A DNA stretch of 64,000 bases from Paracoccus contaminans (lineage in GTDB: Bacteria; Pseudomonadota; Alphaproteobacteria; Rhodobacterales; Rhodobacteraceae). Both the position numbers and the translations under genes were made by a program. The stretch lies in assembly GCF_002105555.1 (NCBI RefSeq), contig NZ_CP020612.1:186001-250000 (forward strand), in the 5' to 3' direction. The notes under the pieces are model-generated. The model had not been told where the DNA came from. It ran no database searches and was given only the letters and a program-made list of their open reading frames with translations. Shown in pieces: positions 1 to 8,708 of the stretch (position 1 is its first letter; every line of letters begins with the position of its first letter).

Positions 1-513
1 TTGCTGGGTCAACTGTCCTATCTGCTGGCGGCGCTGGCGCTGCTGGTGGCCTCGCTCCTGCCGCTCTCGCCCGGCGCGGTCGGCTGGCCCGGCCCCGACT
101 GGCTGCTGGCGCTGACCTTTGCCTGGGTGCTGCGCCGGCCCGAGCAGGTGCCGGTGCTGGCCTTGGCCGCGGTGATGCTGGCGGCGGACATGCTGCTGCT
201 GCGCCCGCTGGGGCTTGGCGCGGCGATCGCCGTCGCCGCGACCGAGGCCGCGCGCCGGCGCGAACAGCGCTGGGCGGAACGGGGCTTTGCGGCCGAATGG
301 CTGCGGGTGGCCGCATTGATGGCGATGATGGTGCTGGCGGCGCGGGTGCTGCATGTGCTGTTCGTGATCCCCGCGACGCTGGCGCCGCTGCCCGCTTTCG
401 GGCAGGATGTCATGCGGCTGATCGCGACGGTCGGCGCCTATCCGGTCGTCGTCGCGCTTGCGCGCGCGCTGGGTCTGCGCCGCGCCGCCCCGGCAGAGAT
501 GGACCTGGTCTGA
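1..513 (+). CDS. mreD: Rod shape-determining protein MreD
   Basis: Very hydrophobic 170-residue protein with about five predicted membrane segments, directly upstream of PBP2 and RodA genes; this is the standard mre/mrd cluster order, in which MreD links the MreBC cytoskeleton to the lateral wall synthases in the inner membrane. The reading frame opens at a TTG at base 1, so the true start could lie there or upstream outside the window. The stop is followed after 3 bases by the mrdA start, implying translational coupling. MreD is poorly conserved in sequence, so the call rests on hydrophobicity, length and neighbours. Confidence 0.85.
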   Translation: MLGQLSYLLAALALLVASLLPLSPGAVGWPGPDWLLALTFAWVLRRPEQVPVLALAAVMLAADMLLLRPLGLGAAIAVAATEAARRREQRWAERGFAAEWLRVAALMAMMVLAARVLHVLFVIPATLAPLPAFGQDVMRLIATVGAYPVVVALARALGLRRAAPAEMDLV

Positions 514-516
514 GCG

Positions 517-2462
517 ATGAAGAAATCCGCCCGCGAGATCGGCGACAGCGCCCGCCAGATCACCCGCCGCGGCCTGATGCTGGGCGGGATCCAGGCGGCT
601 GTCATCGCCACGCTGGGCTGGCGGCTCAAGACGATGCAGCTTGACCGCGCGGACGAGTTCCGGCTGCTGTCGGACGGCAACTCGATCAAGCTGCGCCTGC
701 TGCCGCCGGCGCGCGGGCTGATCCATGACCGCAACGGCGTGCTGCTGGCGGGAAACGAGGCGAACTACCGCGCCACCATCACCGCCGAAGAGGCGGGCAA
801 CCCGGCCCTGGTGATCGCCCGGCTGCGCCACCTTATCCCGATGACCGACAGCGCGGTCGCCGCGCTGCTGTCCGAAATCGACCGGCGCAGCGCCATCACC
901 CCGGTGATCGTGGCCGACCGGCTCAGCTGGGAACAGTTTTCCTCGATCGCCGTGAACGCCCCGGCGCTGCCCGGCGTGTCGCCTGAATCGGGTCTGTCGC
1001 GGTCCTATCCGCGGGGCAGCGATTTCGCCCATGTGCTGGGTTATGTCGGGCCGGTATCCGATTACGACCTGTCCAGGATGGAAAACCCCGATCCGGTCCT
1101 GATGCTGCCCGAATTCCAGCTGGGCAAGCTGGGGGTCGAGGCCAAGCTCGAGACGCTGCTGCGCGGCAAGGCGGGCACCCGCAAGGTCGAGGTCAACAGC
1201 GCCGGGCGCGAGATGCGCGAGCTTGAGCGGGTCGAGGGCAAGCAGGGCGAGACGGTCCAGATGACGCTGGATGCCGCATTGCAGAACTTTGCGATGCAGC
1301 GCCTGGGCCAGGAATCAGCGGCCGCGGTCGTGCTCGACGTGCAGAGCGGCGACATCCTAGCCAGCGCCTCGGCGCCCAGCTTTGATCCCAACCTGTTCGT
1401 GCGCGGGATATCGGGGCCGGATTACAGGGCGCTGATGGAACATGACCACCGCCCGCTGGCCGACAAGACGGTGCAGGGGGTCTATCCGCCCGGCTCGACC
1501 TTCAAGCTGGTGACGCTGCTGGCGGGGCTGGAATCGGGGCTGATCAATGGCGGCTCGCATTTCTACTGTCCGGGCTACACTACCGTCGCAGGACGGCGCT
1601 TTCACTGCTGGAGCAGGGGCGGCCATGGCACGGTGGGGCCGGTGCAGAGCCTCGAACATTCCTGCGACGTGTTCTTTTACGAACTAGCGCAGAAGATCGG
1701 CATCGACCGGATCGCCGATATGGCCCGCCGCCTGGGGGTCGGCGTGCGGCCCGACCTGCCGATGTCGGCCATCGCCGAGGGCATCGCCCCCGACCGGGCA
1801 TGGAAAATGCAGCGCCACGGGCAGGAATGGCAGATCGGCGATTCGCTGAACGCCTCGATCGGGCAGGGCTACGTCCTGGCCTCGCCGCTGCAACTGGCCG
1901 TCATGGTGGCGCGCGTCGCCAGCGGCCGGATGGTCGAGCCGCGGCTGGTGCGCGCGCTTGACGGCGCGCCCCAGCCCGCCCCCGACTTCGCCCCGCTGGA
2001 GGTCAGCGAGGCGAACCTGCGCATCGTCCGCGCCGGGATGGACGCGGTGATGAACTCGGCCAGCGGGACGGCCTTCCGCTCGCGCATCGTGGCGCCGCAA
2101 TGGCGCATGGCGGGCAAGACCGGCACCAGCCAGGTGCGCAACATCACGGCCGCCGAACGGGCGCGCGGGGTCATCGGCAATGATCAGCTGCCTTGGATCC
2201 GGCGCGACCATGCCCTGTTCGTCTGCTATGCGCCCTTCGACGCGCCGCGCTATGCGGTCACGGTTGTGGTCGAACACGGGGGGGCGGCTCGGCGGTGGCG
2301 GCGCCCATCGCCCGCGACATCCTGCTGTTCGCGCTGGCCGGGGGCTTGCCGCCGCTTGACGCCTACCCCCCCGGCCAGCGGGGCGGGGTCGAGGAGCTTC
2401 GCGCCCGGATGCGGCTGATGCCGCCCCCTTCGGCGCAGGCAGGCGGCCGGACAAGGGCCTGA
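517..2462 (+). CDS. mrdA: Penicillin-binding protein 2 (transpeptidase), apparent frameshift near 3' end
   Basis: Class B transpeptidase that cross-links peptidoglycan during elongation, partner of RodA. Visible: one N-terminal membrane segment near residues 20-40, a dimerisation region, and the catalytic motifs STFK (in YPPGSTFKLV), SCD and KTGTS (in AGKTGTSQVR). As written, frame 1 runs into a stop at 2418 with an aberrant Arg/Ser/Pro-rich tail. At the G7 run 2278-2284 (codons for ...VEHGG) the expected family C-terminus (GGSAVAAPIARDILLFAL) continues in frame 3 and ends at the TGA 2460-2462. One extra G restores a single product of about 648 residues. A sequencing error or a real lesion are both possible; rodA begins 15 bases after the restored stop, consistent with the longer product. 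Confidence 0.93.
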
Positions 2463-2476
2463 AGGGGGACAGGGGG

Positions 2477-3622
2477 ATGAGCAGCGGCTATCTCGACTAC
2501 AAATCCGACCAGACGCCAACGGGCTGGCGCAGGATCCTGCACCTGAACTGGCCGCTCGTGTTCCTGCTGACGGCCGTCGCCTCGGCCGGTTTCCTGATGC
2601 TGTATTCCGTCTCGGGCGGGCGGGCCGAGGTCTGGGCCGAGCCGCAGATGGAACGCTTTGCCGTGGGGCTGGTCGCCATGATCGGACTGGCTTTCGTGCC
2701 GATCTGGTTCTGGCGCTCGATCTCGGTGCTGTCCTATGTTGCCTGCGTGCTGATGCTGTTCGCGGTGGACGTGTTCGGGCACAACGCCATGGGGGCCCAG
2801 CGCTGGCTGGACCTCGGCCCCATCAAGCTGCAACCGTCCGAGATCACCAAGATCGCGCTCGTCCTGGTGCTGGCGGCCTATTACGACTGGCTGGACCTCA
2901 GCCGGGTGTCACGGCCGCTGTGGGTGCTGGTCCCGGTGGCGCTGATCCTGATGCCGACCGCGCTGGTGCTGGCGCAGCCGGATCTGGGCACCTCGGTGAT
3001 GCTGGTGGCGGGCGGGGGCATCATGATGTTCGTGGCGGGCGTCAGCCTTTGGTATTTCGCCGCCGTCATCGCCGCCGTGGGCGGGCTGGTCTTTGCAGTG
3101 CTGGAAAGCCGCGGCACCGACTGGCAGCTGCTGCATGATTACCAGTACCGGCGCATCGACACCTTCCTCGATCCGACAACGGACCCGCTGGGCGCAGGAT
3201 ACAACATCACCCAGGCGCAGATCGCGCTCGGCTCGGGCGGCTGGTCAGGGCGCGGCTTCATGCAGGGGACACAAAGCCGGCTGAACTTCCTGCCCGAAAA
3301 GCACACCGACTTCATCTTCACCACGCTGGCCGAGGAATTCGGCTTTGTCGGCACAATCACGCTGCTGACGCTGTATGCGCTGGTGATCGGCTTCTGCCTT
3401 TATTCGGCGCTGAGCAACCGCGACCGCTTTGCCAGCCTGCTGACGCTGGGCATCGCGGCGACGTTCTTTCTGTACTTCGCCGTGAACATGAGCATGGTGA
3501 TGGGCCTGATGCCGGTAGTGGGGGTGCCGCTGCCCATGGTCAGCTATGGGGGAACGCAGCTGATGATCCTGCTGATGGCGTTCGGGATCGTGCAATCGGC
3601 CCATGTCAACCGGCCGCGCTGA
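2477..3622 (+). CDS. rodA: Rod shape-determining protein RodA (SEDS peptidoglycan polymerase)
   Basis: SEDS-family glycosyltransferase that polymerises lipid II together with PBP2 in the inner membrane. 381 residues with about ten membrane segments; family motifs include LGPIKLQPSEITKIALVLVL, the LPEKHTDFIFTTLAEEFGF region in the large extracytoplasmic loop, and the GVPLPMVSYGGTQLM signature near the C-terminus. The ATG follows a GGGGGAC stretch after the mrdA stop, placing it third in the mreD-mrdA-rodA operon. The length is normal for the family. Confidence 0.96.
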   Translation: MSSGYLDYKSDQTPTGWRRILHLNWPLVFLLTAVASAGFLMLYSVSGGRAEVWAEPQMERFAVGLVAMIGLAFVPIWFWRSISVLSYVACVLMLFAVDVFGHNAMGAQRWLDLGPIKLQPSEITKIALVLVLAAYYDWLDLSRVSRPLWVLVPVALILMPTALVLAQPDLGTSVMLVAGGGIMMFVAGVSLWYFAAVIAAVGGLVFAVLESRGTDWQLLHDYQYRRIDTFLDPTTDPLGAGYNITQAQIALGSGGWSGRGFMQGTQSRLNFLPEKHTDFIFTTLAEEFGFVGTITLLTLYALVIGFCLYSALSNRDRFASLLTLGIAATFFLYFAVNMSMVMGLMPVVGVPLPMVSYGGTQLMILLMAFGIVQSAHVNRPR

Positions 3623-3623
3623 G

Positions 3624-4544
3624 ATGCGGGCCTTCTTCGCCGCCCGCGCCGCATTGTGGAACTCCTGGGCCCCTGCCCTGCGCGCCGCCTGCCCGGAACT
3701 GGACCTGGCGCGCGAGGGCGATCCCGCGGGCTTTGATGCGGTCATTTATGCCCCCGGCTTCCCCAAGGATGGCCGCGCGATGGACTTTGCCCCCTTCACG
3801 CGCGCGCGGCTGGTGCAAAGCCTGTGGGCCGGGGTGGAACGCATCGCCCCGAACCCGACGCTGATCCAGCCGCTGTGCCGGATGGTCGATCCGGGACTGG
3901 CGCAGGGCATGGTGGAATACTGCGCGGGCTGGACGCTGCGCGCGCATCTGGGCATGGATCGTTTCGCGCAGGACGGCCTGTGGCGCAATGATTGCCCCCC
4001 GCCCCTGGCGGCCCAGCGGCGCGTAAGCGTGCTGGGCATGGGCGAACTTGGCGGCGCGGTCGCCGATGCGCTGGCCGCGCTTGGCTTTCGCGTCACGGGG
4101 TGGTCGGCCTCGGGCCGCCCCCGGCCTGGGATCGAGGTGCTGGGCGGACCCGACCTGCACCGCGCGCTGGGGCGGGCCGACATCCTGGTCACGCTGCTGC
4201 CCGATACCCCCGCCACGCGCGATCTGCTGGACGCAGACCGGCTGGCGCTGTTGCCGCAGGGGGCGTGGATCATCAACCCCGGCCGCGGCACCCTGATCGT
4301 CGAGGATGACCTGCTTGCGGCGCTGAACAGCGGCCGCCTGTCCCATGCGGTGCTGGACGTGTTCCGCACCGAACCGCTGCCCCCCGCGCATCCCTTCTGG
4401 AGCCATCCGCAGATAACGGTGACGCCCCATGTCGCGGCCGAGACGCGCCCGGCCAGTGCCGCCCCGGTCGTGGCCGAGAACCTGCGCCGCGCGATGGCAG
4501 GGCGGCCGCTGCTGCACCAGGTGGACCGGGCGCGGGGTTACTGA
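3624..4544 (+). CDS. D-2-hydroxyacid dehydrogenase, glyoxylate/hydroxypyruvate reductase A-like
   Basis: Rossmann-fold NAD(P)H-dependent oxidoreductase of the D-2-hydroxyacid dehydrogenase family, reducing 2-oxoacids such as glyoxylate or hydroxypyruvate. The nucleotide-binding glycine motif VLGMGELGGAVADALAALGF and the C-terminal NPGRGTLIVEDDLLAALNSG and PHVAAETRP stretches (catalytic Arg, Glu and His region) are visible; about 306 residues, GhrA size. I chose the ATG at 3624, one base after the rodA stop, over an in-frame ATG at 3603 inside rodA, because homologues begin near MRAFFAAR. The exact substrate is not readable from sequence. Confidence 0.88.
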   Translation: MRAFFAARAALWNSWAPALRAACPELDLAREGDPAGFDAVIYAPGFPKDGRAMDFAPFTRARLVQSLWAGVERIAPNPTLIQPLCRMVDPGLAQGMVEYCAGWTLRAHLGMDRFAQDGLWRNDCPPPLAAQRRVSVLGMGELGGAVADALAALGFRVTGWSASGRPRPGIEVLGGPDLHRALGRADILVTLLPDTPATRDLLDADRLALLPQGAWIINPGRGTLIVEDDLLAALNSGRLSHAVLDVFRTEPLPPAHPFWSHPQITVTPHVAAETRPASAAPVVAENLRRAMAGRPLLHQVDRARGY

Positions 4545-4548
4545 CGCA

Positions 4549-5313
4549 TCACCAGCGCAGGCGGGGCGGCGCGCCCTGCCCTGCGGATGGGGCGGTCGGC
4601 TGCGGCTCTGGGGCCATGGGCTCGATCCGCACGGCGCCGGGCGGCAGGGCGAGCGGCTGGAACGTCACGTCCACCCCGCCCTCGATCTCGGGCAGAAAGG
4701 CGATCAGTTCGGCCAGCGCCTTGGCGATGACGGCGTGGTCCTGATCGGCCGCGCCGGCCACGACGATCAGGTGCCCGCCCTCGCCGGTCTGGCCGGCCGT
4801 GCCCACAAGGGCGATGCCGGCGACCATCCCGGCCATGTCGGCCAGGCGCGCGGCCAGCGGCTCGGCCAGCACGGCCAGCACGTCGGCCCGCGGTGCGGTC
4901 AGGCGGCGGGGGGCGGCCTCGCCCGTCTCGGGCCGGGCGGCCAGGGCGGTGCAAAGCCAGTCCAGCGCAGCCCCGTCCAGCAGCATCTCGGACGGGCGGC
5001 CGGGATTGACCAGAAGGCCCCGCCCTGCCTCCGCAAGTTCCCGTGCCAGCACCCGGCCGGGCAGCGAGACATGGGCCACCGGCCCGCCCAGAAACCCCGC
5101 CAGCGCCGCCGCGTCGTCAAAGGCAAGCGCCACCGGCCCGCCCGGCAGGTCGAACATGCGCAGCTCGGCCCTGTCCCCGGCAGGCTCGGTCACGAGGGCG
5201 GCATGCAGTTCGGTATCGGCAAGCTGCCGCAGCACCAGCGCGCGCAGGGGGGCATCGGCATCGTGAAACGGAACGCGGGCGCACAGCAGGTCCAGCGCGG
5301 TGGGATCGGCCAT
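4549..5313 (-). CDS. SseB family protein
   Basis: About 254 residues resembling the SseB family: an N-terminal domain (roughly residues 15-110) with the pattern of a small alpha/beta domain, then a second domain to the C-terminus. The role of the chromosomal SseB-like proteins is not established. The start is placed at 5313 because AAAGGG lies 6 bases upstream. An alternative ATG at 5328 overlaps the stop of the upstream gene (TGATG), so the two genes are translationally coupled either way. Convergent with the reductase gene, 4 bases apart. Confidence 0.7.
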   Translation of the reverse strand: MADPTALDLLCARVPFHDADAPLRALVLRQLADTELHAALVTEPAGDRAELRMFDLPGGPVALAFDDAAALAGFLGGPVAHVSLPGRVLARELAEAGRGLLVNPGRPSEMLLDGAALDWLCTALAARPETGEAAPRRLTAPRADVLAVLAEPLAARLADMAGMVAGIALVGTAGQTGEGGHLIVVAGAADQDHAVIAKALAELIAFLPEIEGGVDVTFQPLALPPGAVRIEPMAPEPQPTAPSAGQGAPPRLRW

Positions 5314-5327
5314 CGGATGCCCTTTCA

Positions 5328-6023
5328 TCAGCGCGGCTCCAGCATGTCCCCCAGCGTCTGCTGCAGCGCGGGGACCAGTTCGGCTTGGAACCACGGATTG
5401 CGTTTGAGCCATCCGGTATTGCGCCAGGACGGATGAGGCAAGGGCCAGACGGCCGGGGCGTGATCGCGCCAGCCCGCCACCGCCGCCGTCACGTCGCGCA
5501 GCCCCAGATGCCAGCGGATCGCATAACCCCCGATCAGCAGCGTCACCCGCGGGCGCAGCTCGTCCAGCACCCGCCCCCGCCATGTCGCGGCGCAGATCGC
5601 CGGGGGCGGCAGGTCCGATCCCCTGGCATCATAGCCCGGAAAGCAAAAGCCCATCGGCACGATCGCGACGCGGCTGCGGTCGTAGAACGTCGCCTCGTCC
5701 ACGCCCATCCATTCCCGCAGCCGCCGCCCCGATGCATCGGTGAAGGGACGGCCCGACTGATGGACGCGCAGGCCCGGCGCCTGGCTGGCGACCAGCACCC
5801 TTGCGCCCCGCGCGAACCACACGACGGGGCGCGGCGCATGGGCCGTCGCGGTGGCGGCAAAGCGGTCGGCGCACAGGCGGCAGGCGCGCAGCTCGCCGGC
5901 GACCGGCGGCTCGGCCCGATGAGGGGCCGGGGGGCCGATCAGAGGGCCCGCAGCAGGCGGCTGCGGCTCAGGGCAAGGGGCGGGCGCTGGGGGATCGGGC
6001 GGCATGCTGGCAGGCTGGCTCAT
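5328..6023 (-). CDS. Uracil-DNA glycosylase family protein
   Basis: Member of the broad uracil-DNA glycosylase superfamily (COG1573-like), expected to excise damaged bases or be a catalytically divergent relative. An Ala/Pro-rich leader is followed by two Cys close together (ACRLCADRF), motif A-like LVASQAPGLRVHQSGRPFTD, and motif B-like PHPSWRNTGWLKRNPWF near the C-terminus. I use the ATG at 6023 rather than a GTG at 6059. Divergent from kpsT. Distinct from the family-1 Ung encoded at 53728, so this genome carries at least two UDG-fold proteins. Substrate specificity is unknown. Confidence 0.75.
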   Translation of the reverse strand: MSQPASMPPDPPAPAPCPEPQPPAAGPLIGPPAPHRAEPPVAGELRACRLCADRFAATATAHAPRPVVWFARGARVLVASQAPGLRVHQSGRPFTDASGRRLREWMGVDEATFYDRSRVAIVPMGFCFPGYDARGSDLPPPAICAATWRGRVLDELRPRVTLLIGGYAIRWHLGLRDVTAAVAGWRDHAPAVWPLPHPSWRNTGWLKRNPWFQAELVPALQQTLGDMLEPR

Positions 6024-6181
6024 CGCATCCAGATAGGGGCCCGCATGGGCGAATAACACCGTGTATTTTCACGGCCCCGCGCGTCCAGATGGACACAAGC
6101 GGCCGGCCTGCCTATGTTCCGCCGCAATGCCGCGCAGGCGGTGCGGCGTCTTTCGACCCCAAAGGGACCACTGCGCACAGG

Positions 6182-6835
6182 ATGCTGGAATTCGACAACG
6201 TCTCGAAGTCGTTCTGGACCGGCTCGCAGCGCAAGGTGATCCTCGAGCGCGCCTCGTTCCGGGTGGAACTGGGGGAATCGCTGGGTATCCTTGCACCGAA
6301 CGGCACGGGCAAGACCACGCTGATCAACATGATGTGCGGGCTGGAAAAGCCGGACGAGGGCACGATCCGCACGGGATGCCGGGTGTCGTTTCCGCTGGGC
6401 TTCATGGGCGGGGTCATCGCCAAGCTGTCGGCCAACGAGAATTCGCGCTATATCGCGCGGATATACGGGCTGGACCCGGACTATGTCTCGGCCTTCTGCC
6501 GCTGGCTGTGCGACATCGGGGAATATTTCGACCGCCCTGTCGGCACCTACAGCGCGGGGATGCGCTCGCGCCTGACCTTTGCGCTGCTGCTGGCGCTCGA
6601 ATTCGACATCTACCTGATCGACGAGGGGATGCCCTCGACCACGGATGTCGAATTCAACCGCAAGGCCGGATCGGTTCTCTATGACCGGCTTAAAACCGCG
6701 ACGGTGATCGTCGTGTCCCATCAGCCCGCCACGCTGGAAAAGTTCTGCCGCCGCGCGGCGGTGATGCGCGACGGCCGTCTTTACATGTTCGAATCCCTGG
6801 ACGAGGCCAAGCAGTATTATGACTACACCGCCTAA
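6182..6835 (+). CDS. kpsT: Capsule polysaccharide export ABC transporter ATP-binding protein (KpsT-like)
   Basis: 217-residue ATPase of the polysaccharide-export ABC family. Walker A is GILAPNGTGKTTL (about residues 36-48), the signature is TYSAGMRSRLTFALLL, Walker B is FDIYLIDEGMP, and the switch His is VSHQP. This pattern (SAGMRSR, DEGMP) is that of KpsT-type exporters energising transport of lipid-linked capsule across the inner membrane. The expected permease KpsM, normally encoded next to kpsT, is not in the window. The 3' end overlaps kpsE by 17 bases. The start ATG at 6182 aligns with the family N-terminus. Confidence 0.92.
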   Translation: MLEFDNVSKSFWTGSQRKVILERASFRVELGESLGILAPNGTGKTTLINMMCGLEKPDEGTIRTGCRVSFPLGFMGGVIAKLSANENSRYIARIYGLDPDYVSAFCRWLCDIGEYFDRPVGTYSAGMRSRLTFALLLALEFDIYLIDEGMPSTTDVEFNRKAGSVLYDRLKTATVIVVSHQPATLEKFCRRAAVMRDGRLYMFESLDEAKQYYDYTA

Positions 6836-8708
6836 GGTCCGCCGTTTCCACCTCAGCGCCGCCGAATCGCCGCTGTCCGCCGCGCGGGCGGCCGCACAGG
6901 GCGAAGCGCCCGCCCCTGCCGCGCCGCGGCAGTCGCCTGCCCGTCCCGCGGTGCGGGTCGAGATCCAGCGCGGCGCGCAGGCGGCGCAGACATCGGCGCA
7001 GCCCCAAGCCCCACATGACGAGGCGCCGCAGGGCGCGGGCGCGCATGCGGCGGAACCGGCCGACATCGCCGCGATGCTCGGGGCGGCCGATGACGGCTTC
7101 GGGGCGATGCGCTTTCCCGGGGCGGCGCCGCACCCGGACGCGGCCGCGCCGGGCGCTCGGGACCGCAAGGGGGGCCAGCCGCCTGCGGGCCGGCCTGCCC
7201 CGGACGACGCGGCGCGGATCGCCGCCGTCCGGGCCGAAAACCTGACCTCGCGCCAGCTTCGCCTTGCAGCCCGGATCGCGGCGATGCACGGGATCGAGGC
7301 CGCCTCGGAGCACGAGGCGGTGCTGCGCCTGCGCGACAAGGGGATCGACCCCTTCCACCGCGGCGCGGTGGGCAGGATCCTCGCCAATGCCGGGAATGCG
7401 GCGCAATCGGCGCCCTCGCCCCAGGCCCCCGCCACGGTTCCCGCGCCATCGCTGCCGGCCCGCGCCAGGCGCAAGGAAATCGCGCCCATTGCCCCCGACG
7501 GGCTGCCGGCCCGCCCGCAGGGGCCTGCCCTGCCCTCGCGCGAGGCGCTGACCGAGGAACGCCGCGCGGCCGAAATCTATCGAATCCAGCGTGACATCGC
7601 CAAGCGGCGGCGGCGCAACTTCAGCTGGCTGATGGCGCGGCTGGCCTTCTTTGTCGGGCTGCCCACGCTGATCGCCGGATGGTATTACCTGACCCAGGCG
7701 ACGCCCCTTTACGCCACGACATCGCAGTTCCTGATCCAGCAGGCCGATGCGGGCGGCGGGGGCGAGCTGGGCGGGATGTTCCGTGGCACGCAGCTGGCGA
7801 CAAACCCCGACAGCGTTTCGGTGCAATCCTACCTGACCTCGCGCGATGCGATGCGGCGGCTGGATCAGGAACTGGGCTTTACCCGCGCCTTCCAAGATCC
7901 GTCCATCGACCCGCTCAAGCGGCTGTCGGGGGATGCGACGATGGAACAGGCCTATGCCGTGTATCAGGATTCGGTCAAGATCGGCTATGACCCGACCGAG
8001 GGGGTCATCAACATGGAGGTGATCGCCCCCGATCCCAAGCTGTCCGAACAGTTCAGCCTGGCGCTGATCCGCTATGCCGAAGGCCAGGTCGATCAGATGA
8101 CGGCCCGCCTGCGCGACGACCAGATGAAGGGCGCCATCGAGACCTACAACGATGCCGAGCGCAAGGTGCAGGAAGCGCAGGCCCGCGTGCAGGCCCTGCA
8201 GGAACGGCTGGGGGTTCTGGACCCTACCGCCGAGGGCAGCGTGGTGATGAGCCAGATCTCGGCGCTGGAGGGAGAGCTGTCCAAGAAGCGGCTGGAGCTT
8301 GGCCAGCTGCTGGCCAATGCCCGCCCGAACCAGAGCCGCGTTGCCGGCACGCAGGGCGACATCTCGCGGCTGGAACAGCTGATCGCCGACACGCGCGCCA
8401 AGCTGACCCAGGACCAGGGCAACCGCGCCTCTCTGGCCGCCATTTCGGGCGAGCTGCGGATCGCCGAAGGCGATCTGGCGACCCGCCAGCAGCTGCTGGC
8501 CGCCGCGGCCGGACAGATGGAAACCGCACGGGTCGAGGCGAACAAGCAGGTCCGCTACCTGTCGCTTTCCGTGGCGCCCGTCCCGCCGGACGAGGCAACC
8601 TATCCCAAGGCTCTGCAGAATACGATCGTCGCCTTTCTTGTCTTTTCGGGGATTTATCTGATGATGTCGCTTACCGCCTCGATCCTGCGCGAACAGGTGT
8701 CCTCGTGA
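6819..8708 (+). CDS. kpsE: Capsule polysaccharide export inner-membrane protein (KpsE/PCP-like)
   Basis: Polysaccharide co-polymerase type protein that couples capsule export to the outer-membrane channel. Residues 1 to about 245 are an Ala/Pro/Arg-rich, probably disordered cytoplasmic extension not present in the E. coli family member. A membrane segment follows (about 267-291), then a periplasmic domain with a long coiled coil (about 440-580) and a second membrane segment (about 600-620), the usual two-TM topology. 629 residues against about 380 for classical KpsE; the excess is the N-terminal extension. Overlaps kpsT and shares GTGA with kdsA, so the three form one operon. Confidence 0.87.
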   Translation: MTTPPKVRRFHLSAAESPLSAARAAAQGEAPAPAAPRQSPARPAVRVEIQRGAQAAQTSAQPQAPHDEAPQGAGAHAAEPADIAAMLGAADDGFGAMRFPGAAPHPDAAAPGARDRKGGQPPAGRPAPDDAARIAAVRAENLTSRQLRLAARIAAMHGIEAASEHEAVLRLRDKGIDPFHRGAVGRILANAGNAAQSAPSPQAPATVPAPSLPARARRKEIAPIAPDGLPARPQGPALPSREALTEERRAAEIYRIQRDIAKRRRRNFSWLMARLAFFVGLPTLIAGWYYLTQATPLYATTSQFLIQQADAGGGGELGGMFRGTQLATNPDSVSVQSYLTSRDAMRRLDQELGFTRAFQDPSIDPLKRLSGDATMEQAYAVYQDSVKIGYDPTEGVINMEVIAPDPKLSEQFSLALIRYAEGQVDQMTARLRDDQMKGAIETYNDAERKVQEAQARVQALQERLGVLDPTAEGSVVMSQISALEGELSKKRLELGQLLANARPNQSRVAGTQGDISRLEQLIADTRAKLTQDQGNRASLAAISGELRIAEGDLATRQQLLAAAAGQMETARVEANKQVRYLSLSVAPVPPDEATYPKALQNTIVAFLVFSGIYLMMSLTASILREQVSS

